The notes beneath the pieces were generated by a model. That model ran no database searches. It saw only the letters and a list, made by a program, of their open reading frames with translations, and was not told where the DNA came from. The position numbers and the translations under genes are program-made. From NCBI GenBank assembly GCA_007126865.1, contig SLAN01000086.1, positions 1-5,852 of the forward strand: DNA of 5,852 bases, read 5' to 3'. Below are positions 1-5,852 of this stretch, piece after piece (the first letter of the stretch is position 1; every line of letters starts with the position of its first letter). Origin of the DNA: Spirochaetales bacterium. Its GTDB lineage: Bacteria; Spirochaetota; Spirochaetia; DSM-27196; SKKC01.

Positions 1-2
1 GC

Positions 3-1148
3 GAAGAGACGGCTTCGGACAAAGCCGAAGCTGCGACCGGGATGGAAGCTGCAACGGCGAAGAAATCCGCATCCGATCGAAGCGGCGAGCCCGCCGCCGA
101 TCGACAGCCCGCGGGGGCGCCATCGCGATCCGGTGCGGCTGCATCATCGGGTCTCACGTTGAATCCGAGCTCGGGGTCAGGTGGACGCTCCGATTCCGGA
201 GGCAAAGCGAAGTGGCTGGCGCTTGCCGCGCTCCTGCTCGTGGCGCTCGGTGTCGGTTATCTGCTCTCTCCCTGGGGGAGAGATGTTCGCGATTTCCTCA
301 TCGCCGACGACCCTGCTGTTGAAGAACCGATCGACCCTCCGGCCGTGGAGGACCCCCCGGTGGAGGCCCCCCCGGTAGAGGATCTCCCGGAAGACGTCGA
401 TGAGGTCGACGATCCTGATATTGTCGAGGTGCCCGATCCCGATGATCCCGACGCAGTCGACGCGGTGCCGGAGGAACCGGTGCCCGATCCCGATGATCCC
501 GACGCAGTCGACGCGGTGCCGGAGGAACCGGTACCCGATCCCGATGATCCTGACGCAGTCGACGCGGTGCCGGAGGAACCGGTACCCGATGAGGTGGACG
601 ATCCGGTTGTCGATCCCCCGCTGGAGCCGATCGAAGCAGATGACATCGACATTGAAGTTGATCCGACGGGAACAGCGTTATCGATCGACGTCGCGCCATT
701 CGAGGCAGTTGACGAATCGCTGCGACTCGATGGGGCATTCGAAGAAGTCGGAATCTCCATTCTAGACATTATCGATGTGACGAACGCCATCGCTGTGGCG
801 AGCGGTTATCGCCCGATGGGAACTGCACCCGACCTCGGCCCTGACCCGGACTGGATTTTTCCCGGGAGTGCGTTAACCTTACCGGACGGAGAGCAATACC
901 GTGTTGTTGCGACAGACACCATGTGGAACCTCGCTACCGCATTCATTCGCGACGACTCCGCGCATCGTATCGCCGGCTATCTCTCGTTACTGGCCGGCGT
1001 GGATCTCGAGACGGTGTCGAGCGAAGAAGTGGACGAGTTGATTCGTGAACTGGAATCGCTGCGCGACGGAGCGTACAGCAGCCAGCTTGCTTTACGGTTC
1101 GATGAAGCGATTGAGACGATACGCGAACGAAGGGGGGAACCCGGTTGA
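3..1148 (+). CDS. Single-pass membrane protein with acidic Pro-rich stalk and LysM-like C-terminus (5' partial)
   Basis: I do not recognise this as a named gene. The first ATG in the window is at 42, but the frame is open to the left edge, that ATG has no convincing ribosome binding site, and the codons before it have the same Ala/Glu/Thr/Lys character. The true start is therefore probably outside the window. Numbering from Met42, residues 1-54 are low-complexity (Ala, Ser, Gly, Pro). Residues 58-76 form one hydrophobic segment preceded by Lys-Ala-Lys, suggesting N-inside, C-outside topology. Residues 87-210 are dominated by Asp, Glu, Pro and Val, with three 17-residue repeats (130-180), and look like an extended periplasmic stalk. 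The C-terminal part has DWIFPG at 270-275, like the end of a LysM motif, then YRVVATDTMWNLA at 286-298, like the start of one. Peptidoglycan binding is an inference. The stop at 1146 is 122 bp before cfpA, which has its own promoter candidate. Confidence 0.8.
   Translation, partial: EETASDKAEAATGMEAATAKKSASDRSGEPAADRQPAGAPSRSGAAASSGLTLNPSSGSGGRSDSGGKAKWLALAALLLVALGVGYLLSPWGRDVRDFLIADDPAVEEPIDPPAVEDPPVEAPPVEDLPEDVDEVDDPDIVEVPDPDDPDAVDAVPEEPVPDPDDPDAVDAVPEEPVPDPDDPDAVDAVPEEPVPDEVDDPVVDPPLEPIEADDIDIEVDPTGTALSIDVAPFEAVDESLRLDGAFEEVGISILDIIDVTNAIAVASGYRPMGTAPDLGPDPDWIFPGSALTLPDGEQYRVVATDTMWNLATAFIRDDSAHRIAGYLSLLAGVDLETVSSEEVDELIRELESLRDGAYSSQLALRFDEAIETIRERRGEPG
429..590 (+). repeat. 51-bp in-frame tandem repeat, three copies plus a 9-bp partial copy
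   Basis: Copies lie at 429-479, 480-530 and 531-581, followed by a partial copy at 582-590. Copies 1 and 2 are identical base for base. Copy 3 differs at two silent third positions (GTG to GTA, CCC to CCT). Each copy encodes the 17-residue unit VPDPDDPDAVDAVPEEP. The near identity implies recent duplication. The 51-bp unit keeps the frame, so copy number could vary without breaking the gene. Confidence 0.95.
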
Positions 1149-1183
1149 TTCAAAGCTGCAGAGTGACTTGACGATTTTTGCAA

Positions 1184-1211
1184 TTGTCTTTATCTCAATC
1201 TGTGTTATAGT
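1184..1211 (+). promoter_or_regulatory. Candidate sigma-70-type extended -10 promoter for cfpA
   Basis: TTGTCT at 1184-1189 matches four of six positions of the -35 consensus. A 16-bp spacer separates it from TATAGT at 1206-1211, which matches five of six positions of the -10 consensus. A TG dinucleotide at 1203-1204 is correctly placed for an extended -10 element. Transcription would start near 1218, giving a leader of about 50 nt. The surrounding bases (about 1168-1250) are markedly AT-rich compared with the genes on either side. TTGACG at 1168-1173 is an alternative -35, but the hexamer 17 bp downstream (TATCTC) is poor. The assignment rests on pattern alone. Confidence 0.55.
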
Positions 1212-1258
1212 TGGGAACGGTGGAATTTTCGCCGCATTCATAAGAATGACTGAAAGGA

Positions 1259-1264
1259 AAGGAG
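1259..1264 (+). promoter_or_regulatory. Strong ribosome binding site of cfpA
   Basis: AAGGAG ends six bases before the ATG at 1271, within a longer purine run that begins near 1252. This is close to an ideal Shine-Dalgarno sequence and spacing. It fixes the cfpA start and fits high expression of a structural protein. It is clearly stronger than the start region of the following gene. Confidence 0.85.
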
Positions 1265-1270
1265 TCTAAG

Positions 1271-3217
1271 ATGTCGGACATACCCAGAAGTCCAAATGTA
1301 TTTCATCCACGCAAACCGTCAGCAGTTGGTTCGCGCAATTCGCTTGCGCAAGAGGGCCGCGACCAGAAGGCCGAGTACAAGCAGCTTATCGACGAAGAAG
1401 TCGAGAACATACTTAAGGACATACAGGTAAAGCTGCCTCAGGAAGTTCTGGACAAGCTCGACGTCATGGGCGGGCTGAAAGAGAAGCTCTACAACTACTA
1501 CAACCAGAACTACCAGAACATGTTCAACCGCTACATCGTCACGTCGGAAGACGAGATGGTGAAGAAGGTTCGAAACTTCATCGATAAGGAAGAGAGCAAA
1601 AATCTCGCCCGCTACTCTCCGAAAGAAATCGCGGAGATGCTCGATCAGATCGCCGGCGCCGATAAATTCAACACCGGTGAGATCGAAAAGTCGATCGTCA
1701 ACATGTACGGGCATCTGCAGGGCCACATCCAGCGAGGCATGAACGACCTCGAGAACGATACCAACTCGCTACTCCGTCAGAAGACGGACGTCGGTGCGTT
1801 CATTCGCGCTGAGAATGCGTACGCGGTTTTCAAGTGCGCGTTCAAAGACTCGGTTCAGAAGCCGAAGACGGTCACGAACACCAAGCTCAGCGTCAATATC
1901 CTCGACAGTGAGCTGATCAGCCCGATCTTCCAGTACCAGGTAACCGTCGAGTATCTTATCAAGGACCAGATTTCCCGCGCGATCATGACGATGATCGACC
2001 AGGAGATGGAACGGTTCCAGGATGAGCTGATCGACGAAGGGAAGGATGAGCTCAGCGACACGGAGCTGATGTTCGAGAAGATGAAGCGTGTCCCCAACTA
2101 TACCGACGACGACACCGAGGACGAGAATTCCAAGCGCTACACCTTCCTCGCGAAGAATCTGATCGAGAAGATCGAAGGGCTTCGCGCGGAGATCGACCTG
2201 AAGGAATTCGATCCGCTCAATATCCGGGAGAATCTCAAGAAGATCGTGGATATGGAGAACATCCGCAACCGTGGGTTCAATACCGCGATCAACTCACTGA
2301 CTTCGATCCTCGATACGTCGAAGATGGGGTATCAGTACATTGAGAACCTCAAGAACGCGCGCGAGCTCATCGTTCGCGAATATGAGGACACCGATTCCGA
2401 GCGGCTTCCGGACGAACGCTATCAGCTGCGGCTGAAGTACTACGACTCCGACCAGCTGAACGCCGAGCGCGAAGCGTACGATCAGCAGATGGAGCAGTTC
2501 AAGAACGAGATCCAGCACCTCTGGGATGTTGTCGAGGCTGTCTATCACAACAGCAAGAGCAACTTCCGGGTCACCGACTTTGAAGATCTCGCCAAGAGCG
2601 TACGCGGCCGAATCCGCAAGCAGAAGGAAATGAGCGGCGATCCGATGTACGAGGATCTCCAGAAGACCTGGAATGAGATCATTCGGATCAAGGCCGAAGA
2701 GACCGATGTCGAGCGGCTGAATCAGACCTATCTTTACGAGAAGGATCTGATGAAGCGGATGGTTAAACGGTCGCGACAGCGAGTATCCGAAATCTACGGA
2801 TTTCAGAACCCGGCCCCGCGGGTTATCCTCGATCAGCGCATCGACTTCCTCGAGCGGGAGTTCGAAGAGTTCGACTATCTCATTAACCCGTATCACATCC
2901 AGGCCGGGCTCCTGCTCGACGTCGATATCTCCAGTATCAAGCGAAAGAAGTTCACGCTGAACGGAATGGCGAACGTCCTGAACGAGTTCCTGCACGGAGT
3001 ATCGAAAGGATTCCAGGATGCGGCTTTCGCACAGTTCAAGCGTCGGCGCTCCACGATCCGTGCCGACCTGAATCAGAGCTTCGAAAATGTTGCGGAGGGA
3101 TTTGACGCCGGCGGCGGTGCCGCGGGCGGAGCATCTTCCGCAAGCGGCGAGGAGATCAAGGGCCGGGCGGATGTGACTCCGTCACAGTCGATGAATGACG
3201 ATCTCCAAGAGCTGTAA
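1271..3217 (+). CDS. cfpA: Cytoplasmic filament protein CfpA
   Basis: In treponemes CfpA is the major subunit of ribbon-like filaments that run lengthwise under the inner membrane. Loss of cfpA in Treponema denticola leaves chains of incompletely divided cells. I recognise the family from the overall sequence, not from a catalytic motif, because it has none. The 648 residues are a little shorter than the roughly 680 I recall for T. pallidum CfpA. The protein is soluble and highly charged, with no signal peptide or membrane segment. Residues 1-30 are polar and probably flexible. From about 35 onward it is mostly predicted helix, interrupted by an acidic linker around 255-286 (DDDTEDEN at 279-286). 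Helical stretches such as 395-430 have coiled-coil-like composition. There is a single cysteine, Cys189. The tail from 612 is rich in Gly, Ala and Ser and likely disordered. The start is fixed by AAGGAG six bases upstream. The next gene begins 6 bp after the stop, suggesting an operon. Confidence 0.92.
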   Translation: MSDIPRSPNVFHPRKPSAVGSRNSLAQEGRDQKAEYKQLIDEEVENILKDIQVKLPQEVLDKLDVMGGLKEKLYNYYNQNYQNMFNRYIVTSEDEMVKKVRNFIDKEESKNLARYSPKEIAEMLDQIAGADKFNTGEIEKSIVNMYGHLQGHIQRGMNDLENDTNSLLRQKTDVGAFIRAENAYAVFKCAFKDSVQKPKTVTNTKLSVNILDSELISPIFQYQVTVEYLIKDQISRAIMTMIDQEMERFQDELIDEGKDELSDTELMFEKMKRVPNYTDDDTEDENSKRYTFLAKNLIEKIEGLRAEIDLKEFDPLNIRENLKKIVDMENIRNRGFNTAINSLTSILDTSKMGYQYIENLKNARELIVREYEDTDSERLPDERYQLRLKYYDSDQLNAEREAYDQQMEQFKNEIQHLWDVVEAVYHNSKSNFRVTDFEDLAKSVRGRIRKQKEMSGDPMYEDLQKTWNEIIRIKAEETDVERLNQTYLYEKDLMKRMVKRSRQRVSEIYGFQNPAPRVILDQRIDFLEREFEEFDYLINPYHIQAGLLLDVDISSIKRKKFTLNGMANVLNEFLHGVSKGFQDAAFAQFKRRRSTIRADLNQSFENVAEGFDAGGGAAGGASSASGEEIKGRADVTPSQSMNDDLQEL

Positions 3218-3224
3218 GCGCTTA
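3215..3224. other. 10-bp perfect palindrome joining the cfpA stop to the next start
   Basis: TAAGCGCTTA is its own reverse complement. It contains the whole cfpA stop codon (TAA at 3215-3217), the 6-bp gap, and the first base of the next ATG. It occupies the place where a Shine-Dalgarno sequence would normally sit. It is too short to form a stable hairpin by itself, so its role, if any, is unknown. Confidence 0.6.
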
Positions 3225-4216
3225 TGGATAATCAGCTTAATGTCTTAGCACGCAAGGCCGGGTTCAACTCGGCCTTGCGTCACTTCAAGGTTGTCACCGA
3301 ATATGTCGGTCGTGTCAGTAAGGGAGCGAATCTCGCCGACATCCTGAACGAGCACCTCGATGAGGGACGTGTAAGCCGACATCAGGTTAAGCCCATTGTG
3401 AGCGCTCTTCTCGTTGACAAGTTCGACTACGCCTATAAGTCGCATAACCTTGGCCGGATGATCGACGATGTTTCCGCGATTACCGAGACGGTGTCGAAAT
3501 GGAGCAAACTGGATATCGTATGTGTGTTTCACCATCCGCATACCGGTGTGTTCGTAATCAATCCGAAACGTGATGACCAGTGGGAAGGGGCCTTGCCCCT
3601 CGGCAAAGATGAGCTGCTCGTAATCTACGTTGGTGCTGCCCGCGGTGAAGATGTCAAGCCGAGCGTGCTTCGCGATGCAGCCGACGATTTCGCCTCCCTC
3701 GTTGACGGCGCGAAGGTCCGCGGGAAGAAATCGTATGTGAGCGAGCGACGATCGGCGATCGAATCGAAGCCGGCCGCGCCTACCGGTTCAACTGCTGCTG
3801 CACCGTCCGCCGAAGAGGCGTCGGCGACGACGCAATCTGCGCCCGCGGCTTCCGCACAGCCGACAGCGGCTGCACCGAAGCGTCGGGCGCGTATGACTTC
3901 GCGTATACCCGTATTGGTCACGAATGAGCTGTTTCACAACGGCAACGTCGAGGCGTGGAAGAAGATCATCGAGTCTTACAAGAGCAAGTATGAAGGCCTC
4001 GATGTGCTCATATGGTATGAAAACGAACGTATAAACGACATAAACGCGCTTTTCAAGTGGGGCAAGGTGAAGCACGGAACCCCGATCATGATCAGTGTCG
4101 TCGGCGATGATCCGAAGGACGTGTCAAAGCTTCGACGGTATCTGTATGAAGGTGCGAGCCCCCGCTTCGAAGCGTTCCTGCACGGCGGGGCCGACCGTAC
4201 ATTAGACCTGTTCTAG
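3224..4216 (+). CDS. Conserved-context hypothetical protein, two domains joined by an Ala/Pro-rich linker
   Basis: I do not recognise a named family. The 330-residue product has no signal peptide or membrane segment, so it is probably cytoplasmic. Residues 1 to about 178 form a first mixed helix/strand domain, with hydrophobic strands around 98-110 (LDIVCVFHHPHTGVFVI) and 129-136. Residues 182-218 are a low-complexity linker of Ala, Pro, Ser and Thr. Basic residues at 219-223 lead into a second domain (about 227-330) that looks alpha/beta: a strand at 228-232, a long helix, a strand near VLIWY, then another strand before GDDP. I see no P-loop or other nucleotide-binding signature. The start at 3224 has no proper Shine-Dalgarno sequence; the nearest is a weak AAGAG at 3207-3211, 12 bases away. 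No other ATG occurs until codon 82. It lies 6 bp after cfpA, so translational coupling is likely. I infer, weakly, a role with the CfpA filament. Confidence 0.85.
   Translation: MDNQLNVLARKAGFNSALRHFKVVTEYVGRVSKGANLADILNEHLDEGRVSRHQVKPIVSALLVDKFDYAYKSHNLGRMIDDVSAITETVSKWSKLDIVCVFHHPHTGVFVINPKRDDQWEGALPLGKDELLVIYVGAARGEDVKPSVLRDAADDFASLVDGAKVRGKKSYVSERRSAIESKPAAPTGSTAAAPSAEEASATTQSAPAASAQPTAAAPKRRARMTSRIPVLVTNELFHNGNVEAWKKIIESYKSKYEGLDVLIWYENERINDINALFKWGKVKHGTPIMISVVGDDPKDVSKLRRYLYEGASPRFEAFLHGGADRTLDLF
3250..3280 (+). promoter_or_regulatory. Strong stem-loop inside the first codons of the gene after cfpA
   Basis: ACGCAAGGCCG (3250-3260) and CGGCCTTGCGT (3270-3280) are perfect reverse complements, giving an 11-bp GC-rich stem. 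G3262-C3268 and a G3261-U3269 wobble can extend it, leaving the loop UUCAA. It spans about codons 9-19, starting 26 bases after the ATG. No T-run follows, so it is not a classical intrinsic terminator. It could slow ribosomes or polymerase, or protect the 3' end of a processed cfpA message. The pairing is seen directly; the function is inferred. Confidence 0.65.
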
Positions 4217-4322
4217 GAGCTTGGCGGGCCTAGGACATGTATTGAATATGGCAGGTATGTGCAGGCGGGATCATGCATGTATGTACCCGGATTGTGCGAG
4301 ACACATGCGCAGTATTCAGTCC

Positions 4323-4352
4323 CGGAGGAGTGTCCGACGCACTCCTGGTCCG
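4323..4352 (+). terminator. Hairpin in the intergenic gap, possible atypical terminator
   Basis: The 199-bp gap at 4217-4415 holds no credible gene. Its clearest structure is AGGAGTG (4326-4332) pairing with CACTCCT (4340-4346) around a 7-base loop. An outer CGG/CCG pairing (4323-4325 with 4350-4352) is possible across a 3-base bulge. It lies about 105 bases after the preceding stop and is not followed by a T-run, so termination is uncertain. It could instead be a leader structure for the gene at 4416. I see no convincing promoter in the gap. Confidence 0.35.
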
Positions 4353-4399
4353 TGGGTAGGCCGGAACGTCGAACGGTTACAACGGTGACATATCTCTGT

Positions 4400-4405
4400 A
4401 GGGAG
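4400..4405 (+). promoter_or_regulatory. Ribosome binding site of the PPDK-like gene
   Basis: AGGGAG ends ten bases before the ATG at 4416. An in-frame TGA at 4386-4388 blocks any longer start, and no other ATG lies between. Together these fix the start of the PPDK-like gene at 4416. Confidence 0.65.
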
Positions 4406-4415
4406 TAAGCGGATA

Positions 4416-5852
4416 ATGAAGAAGTATCACGCATTTAGCGAAAACGAGTATCTCGACCAGCCCGATGCGCTCGATGAGCTCGGGAGTCGAGGCAAGCGGG
4501 TCATGCAGCTCGCTTCGTTGGGACTCCCCATCGCTCCGGGGTTCGTCCTTTCGAATGAGACTATCCGGGAGATGTCCGACGATCCGGAAGCGGAGAAGTC
4601 TTTTCTGTCCGAGCCGGTCGCGAAGATGGAACAGATAATGGGTAAGCGCTTCGACGATCCGGAGAATCCTCTTCTGATTAAGGTCGTGGAAAGCCCGATG
4701 CTGAATATGGTGAATACGTTCTCTACGATTCACAACATCGGGTTGACCGGGAACACCGTAGATGGGTTTGCCAAGTACGTCGGTGAGGATTTTGCGTATC
4801 ACGAATACGCCAACGTGATTCGCAAAATGCTTCAGCTCGAGAGCCTTACCGACGTTCCGGCTGCCCGGCGGAAACGCATGGATGCGTTCTCGAAGAAACT
4901 GAAGAACGCAAGGAAAAAGGCTTCGGTGACGAAGTGTGTCGAAGAGTTTACCGACGTGTATTCCCCTGCGTTTCTCGGCGACGCGTACGCTCAGTTTGTC
5001 TGGACGATTAAGGAGTATCTGAGCCTGTTCACAGAGCGGCCGACAAGCGAAGACTCCTCGCTGATGATTCAGTCGATGGTCTTCGGCAATTACGGCCAGG
5101 AGAGTTACTTCGGAAGCTACTTCACGCATGACATCATCACCGGCGATGACAAGATCACCGGCGAGTTCTTTCCGGAGTCTTTCGACGATCGCAAAGCCGA
5201 AGGAAAGCCGATCGCCAAGATTAAGCCGGCTGTACGCAAGGAGCTCGAACGTATCGCCGAAGAGCTCGAGAAGAACTTCAAAGAGATCCGGCAGGTTCGC
5301 TTCACCGTTGAAAGTGGGAAGCTGTGGGTGATCGATCAGTTCGGAGCAACGAACCGATCCACGCAGGCGGAGATCAAGACGTTGCTGGACCTTCGCAAGA
5401 AGGGGGTAATCGATGGCGACTACGTGATCAACGCGATTAAGCCCGGACGCCTTTCGGAGCTGCTGCACCCGCAACTCGATCTCAATTCGGTGAAAAAGCT
5501 CGCGAAAGTTGAAGGCGGTATCGCAGGTGCGGTCGGTGCTGCGATCGGGAGAGTGTATTTTTCCACCGAAGCGCTCGTTAAGGAACACCGGCGTGCGACG
5601 CACGCGGGTGAGGACGCGAACCTGATACTCGCAATGCCGTCAACGTACGCCGAGGATGTAAAGGCAATCGAGGTTGCGCGCGGTGTGCTCAGTACCGAAG
5701 GTGGATACGCCTCACATGCGCCGGTTGTTGCGAGAAGTCTCGGTAAGGTCGCGTTGGTATATCCGGATGCGAATTTCACGAAGACCTCTCTGAAGATCGG
5801 GAATCGTACCGTGAAAGAGGGCGACTACATCACACTGAATGTACCGTACTAC
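4416..5852 (+). CDS. Pyruvate, phosphate dikinase-like protein with degenerate ATP site (3' partial)
   Basis: The frame is open from 4416 to the window end (479 residues) and continues beyond it. Canonical PPDK, about 870-900 residues, makes PEP from pyruvate, ATP and phosphate through a phosphohistidine carrier. The family match is clear in order: LGLPIAPGF at 35-43; NIGL plus VDGFAKYVGEDFAY after residue 100; GEFF at 249-252; FTVESGKLW at 296-304; LLHP at 349-352; and the swivelling-domain motif GGYASHAPVVAR with the phospho-acceptor His at 434, near His455 of the Clostridium enzyme. The ATP-grasp half is eroded. The GGKG lysine is Arg25, the VRSGA arginine is Val91, the FTRNP arginine is His238, and the QTR motif is Asp-Gln-Phe (307-309). 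The usual Thr before Ser-His is Ala432. Normal dikinase activity is therefore doubtful. The C-terminal PEP/pyruvate domain lies outside the window. Alternatives are a divergent but active enzyme with another phosphoryl donor, or a regulatory pseudo-enzyme. Confidence 0.88.
   Translation, partial: MKKYHAFSENEYLDQPDALDELGSRGKRVMQLASLGLPIAPGFVLSNETIREMSDDPEAEKSFLSEPVAKMEQIMGKRFDDPENPLLIKVVESPMLNMVNTFSTIHNIGLTGNTVDGFAKYVGEDFAYHEYANVIRKMLQLESLTDVPAARRKRMDAFSKKLKNARKKASVTKCVEEFTDVYSPAFLGDAYAQFVWTIKEYLSLFTERPTSEDSSLMIQSMVFGNYGQESYFGSYFTHDIITGDDKITGEFFPESFDDRKAEGKPIAKIKPAVRKELERIAEELEKNFKEIRQVRFTVESGKLWVIDQFGATNRSTQAEIKTLLDLRKKGVIDGDYVINAIKPGRLSELLHPQLDLNSVKKLAKVEGGIAGAVGAAIGRVYFSTEALVKEHRRATHAGEDANLILAMPSTYAEDVKAIEVARGVLSTEGGYASHAPVVARSLGKVALVYPDANFTKTSLKIGNRTVKEGDYITLNVPYY

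Noticed and set aside
12..31. 7-bp hairpin (GCTTCGG / CCGAAGC, 6-base loop) at the left edge, considered as a terminator of an upstream gene
   Set aside because: No T-run follows. The surrounding frame is continuous with the downstream protein in composition, including a short degenerate repeat (GAAGCTGC at 28-35 and 45-52). It is more likely inside the coding region.
257..790. 177-codon Ser/Gly/Thr-rich frame on the - strand
   Set aside because: Its repetitive composition is the reverse complement of the Asp/Pro/Val repeat codons on the + strand.
2294..2995. 233-codon open frame on the - strand inside cfpA
   Set aside because: It is a mirror of the CfpA codons with no family resemblance and no ribosome binding site seen.
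3586..3600. 6-bp hairpin AGGGGC / GCCCCT with a 3-base loop
   Set aside because: It is short, lies well inside a coding region, and is expected by chance in GC-rich DNA.
4266..4289. Imperfect palindrome with CGGG/CCCG ends, considered as an operator or terminator
   Set aside because: Only four outer pairs, then two mismatches and a weak inner stem; no T-run. Too weak to call as a feature.
4292..4318. TTGTGC and TATTCA as a promoter for the PPDK-like gene
   Set aside because: The spacing is 15 bp, both hexamers match the consensus poorly, and there is no supporting context.
4377..5603. 408-codon open frame on the - strand
   Set aside because: It lies antisense to the PPDK-like gene, whose protein matches a known family throughout. 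The reverse frame is open because of GC-biased third positions, and its product shows no recognisable motif.
1..5852. tRNA, rRNA, CRISPR array or insertion sequence
   Set aside because: No cloverleaf, rRNA-like block, spaced direct repeats or transposase frame with terminal inverted repeats was seen. The only tandem repeat is the coding 51-bp array.

Overview
The window most likely comes from a spirochaete, probably a free-living relative of Treponema/Spirochaeta. The key evidence is the complete gene at 1271-3217. Its 648-residue product reads as CfpA, the subunit of the cytoplasmic filament ribbon known from treponemes. By eye the DNA is GC-rich, with C or G preferred at third codon positions. 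The main exception is an AT-rich gap just before cfpA. All four credible genes lie on the + strand.

Layout. (1) Positions 3-1148 hold the 3' part of a gene that enters from the left. It encodes a membrane-anchored protein with a low-complexity N-terminal region, one transmembrane segment, an acidic proline-rich stalk containing three copies of a 51-bp tandem repeat, and a C-terminal region with LysM-like hallmarks. (2) Positions 1149-1270 form an AT-rich spacer with a good extended -10 promoter candidate and a strong Shine-Dalgarno sequence for cfpA. (3) cfpA occupies 1271-3217. (4) An unrecognised 330-aa, two-domain cytoplasmic protein follows at 3224-4216, only 6 bp after cfpA. The junction is a perfect 10-bp palindrome, and an 11-bp perfect stem-loop lies within the first 20 codons. 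(5) Positions 4217-4415 are a 199-bp non-coding gap with a 7-bp hairpin. (6) A gene that runs off the right edge starts at 4416. Its first 479 residues match the N-terminal half of pyruvate, phosphate dikinase (PPDK). The phosphohistidine motif is kept, but most recognisable ATP-site residues are replaced.

Working together. cfpA and the 330-aa gene look co-transcribed. The PPDK-like gene is on the same strand but has its own ribosome binding site after a gap. From memory, and not checked here, Treponema pallidum has the same neighbourhood: a ppdK-annotated gene, a conserved hypothetical gene and cfpA in consecutive loci. If that holds, the grouping is conserved and the two flanking proteins are candidates for CfpA partners or regulators. 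The most interesting lead is the PPDK-like protein, which may be a filament-associated phosphocarrier or pseudo-enzyme and not a metabolic dikinase.
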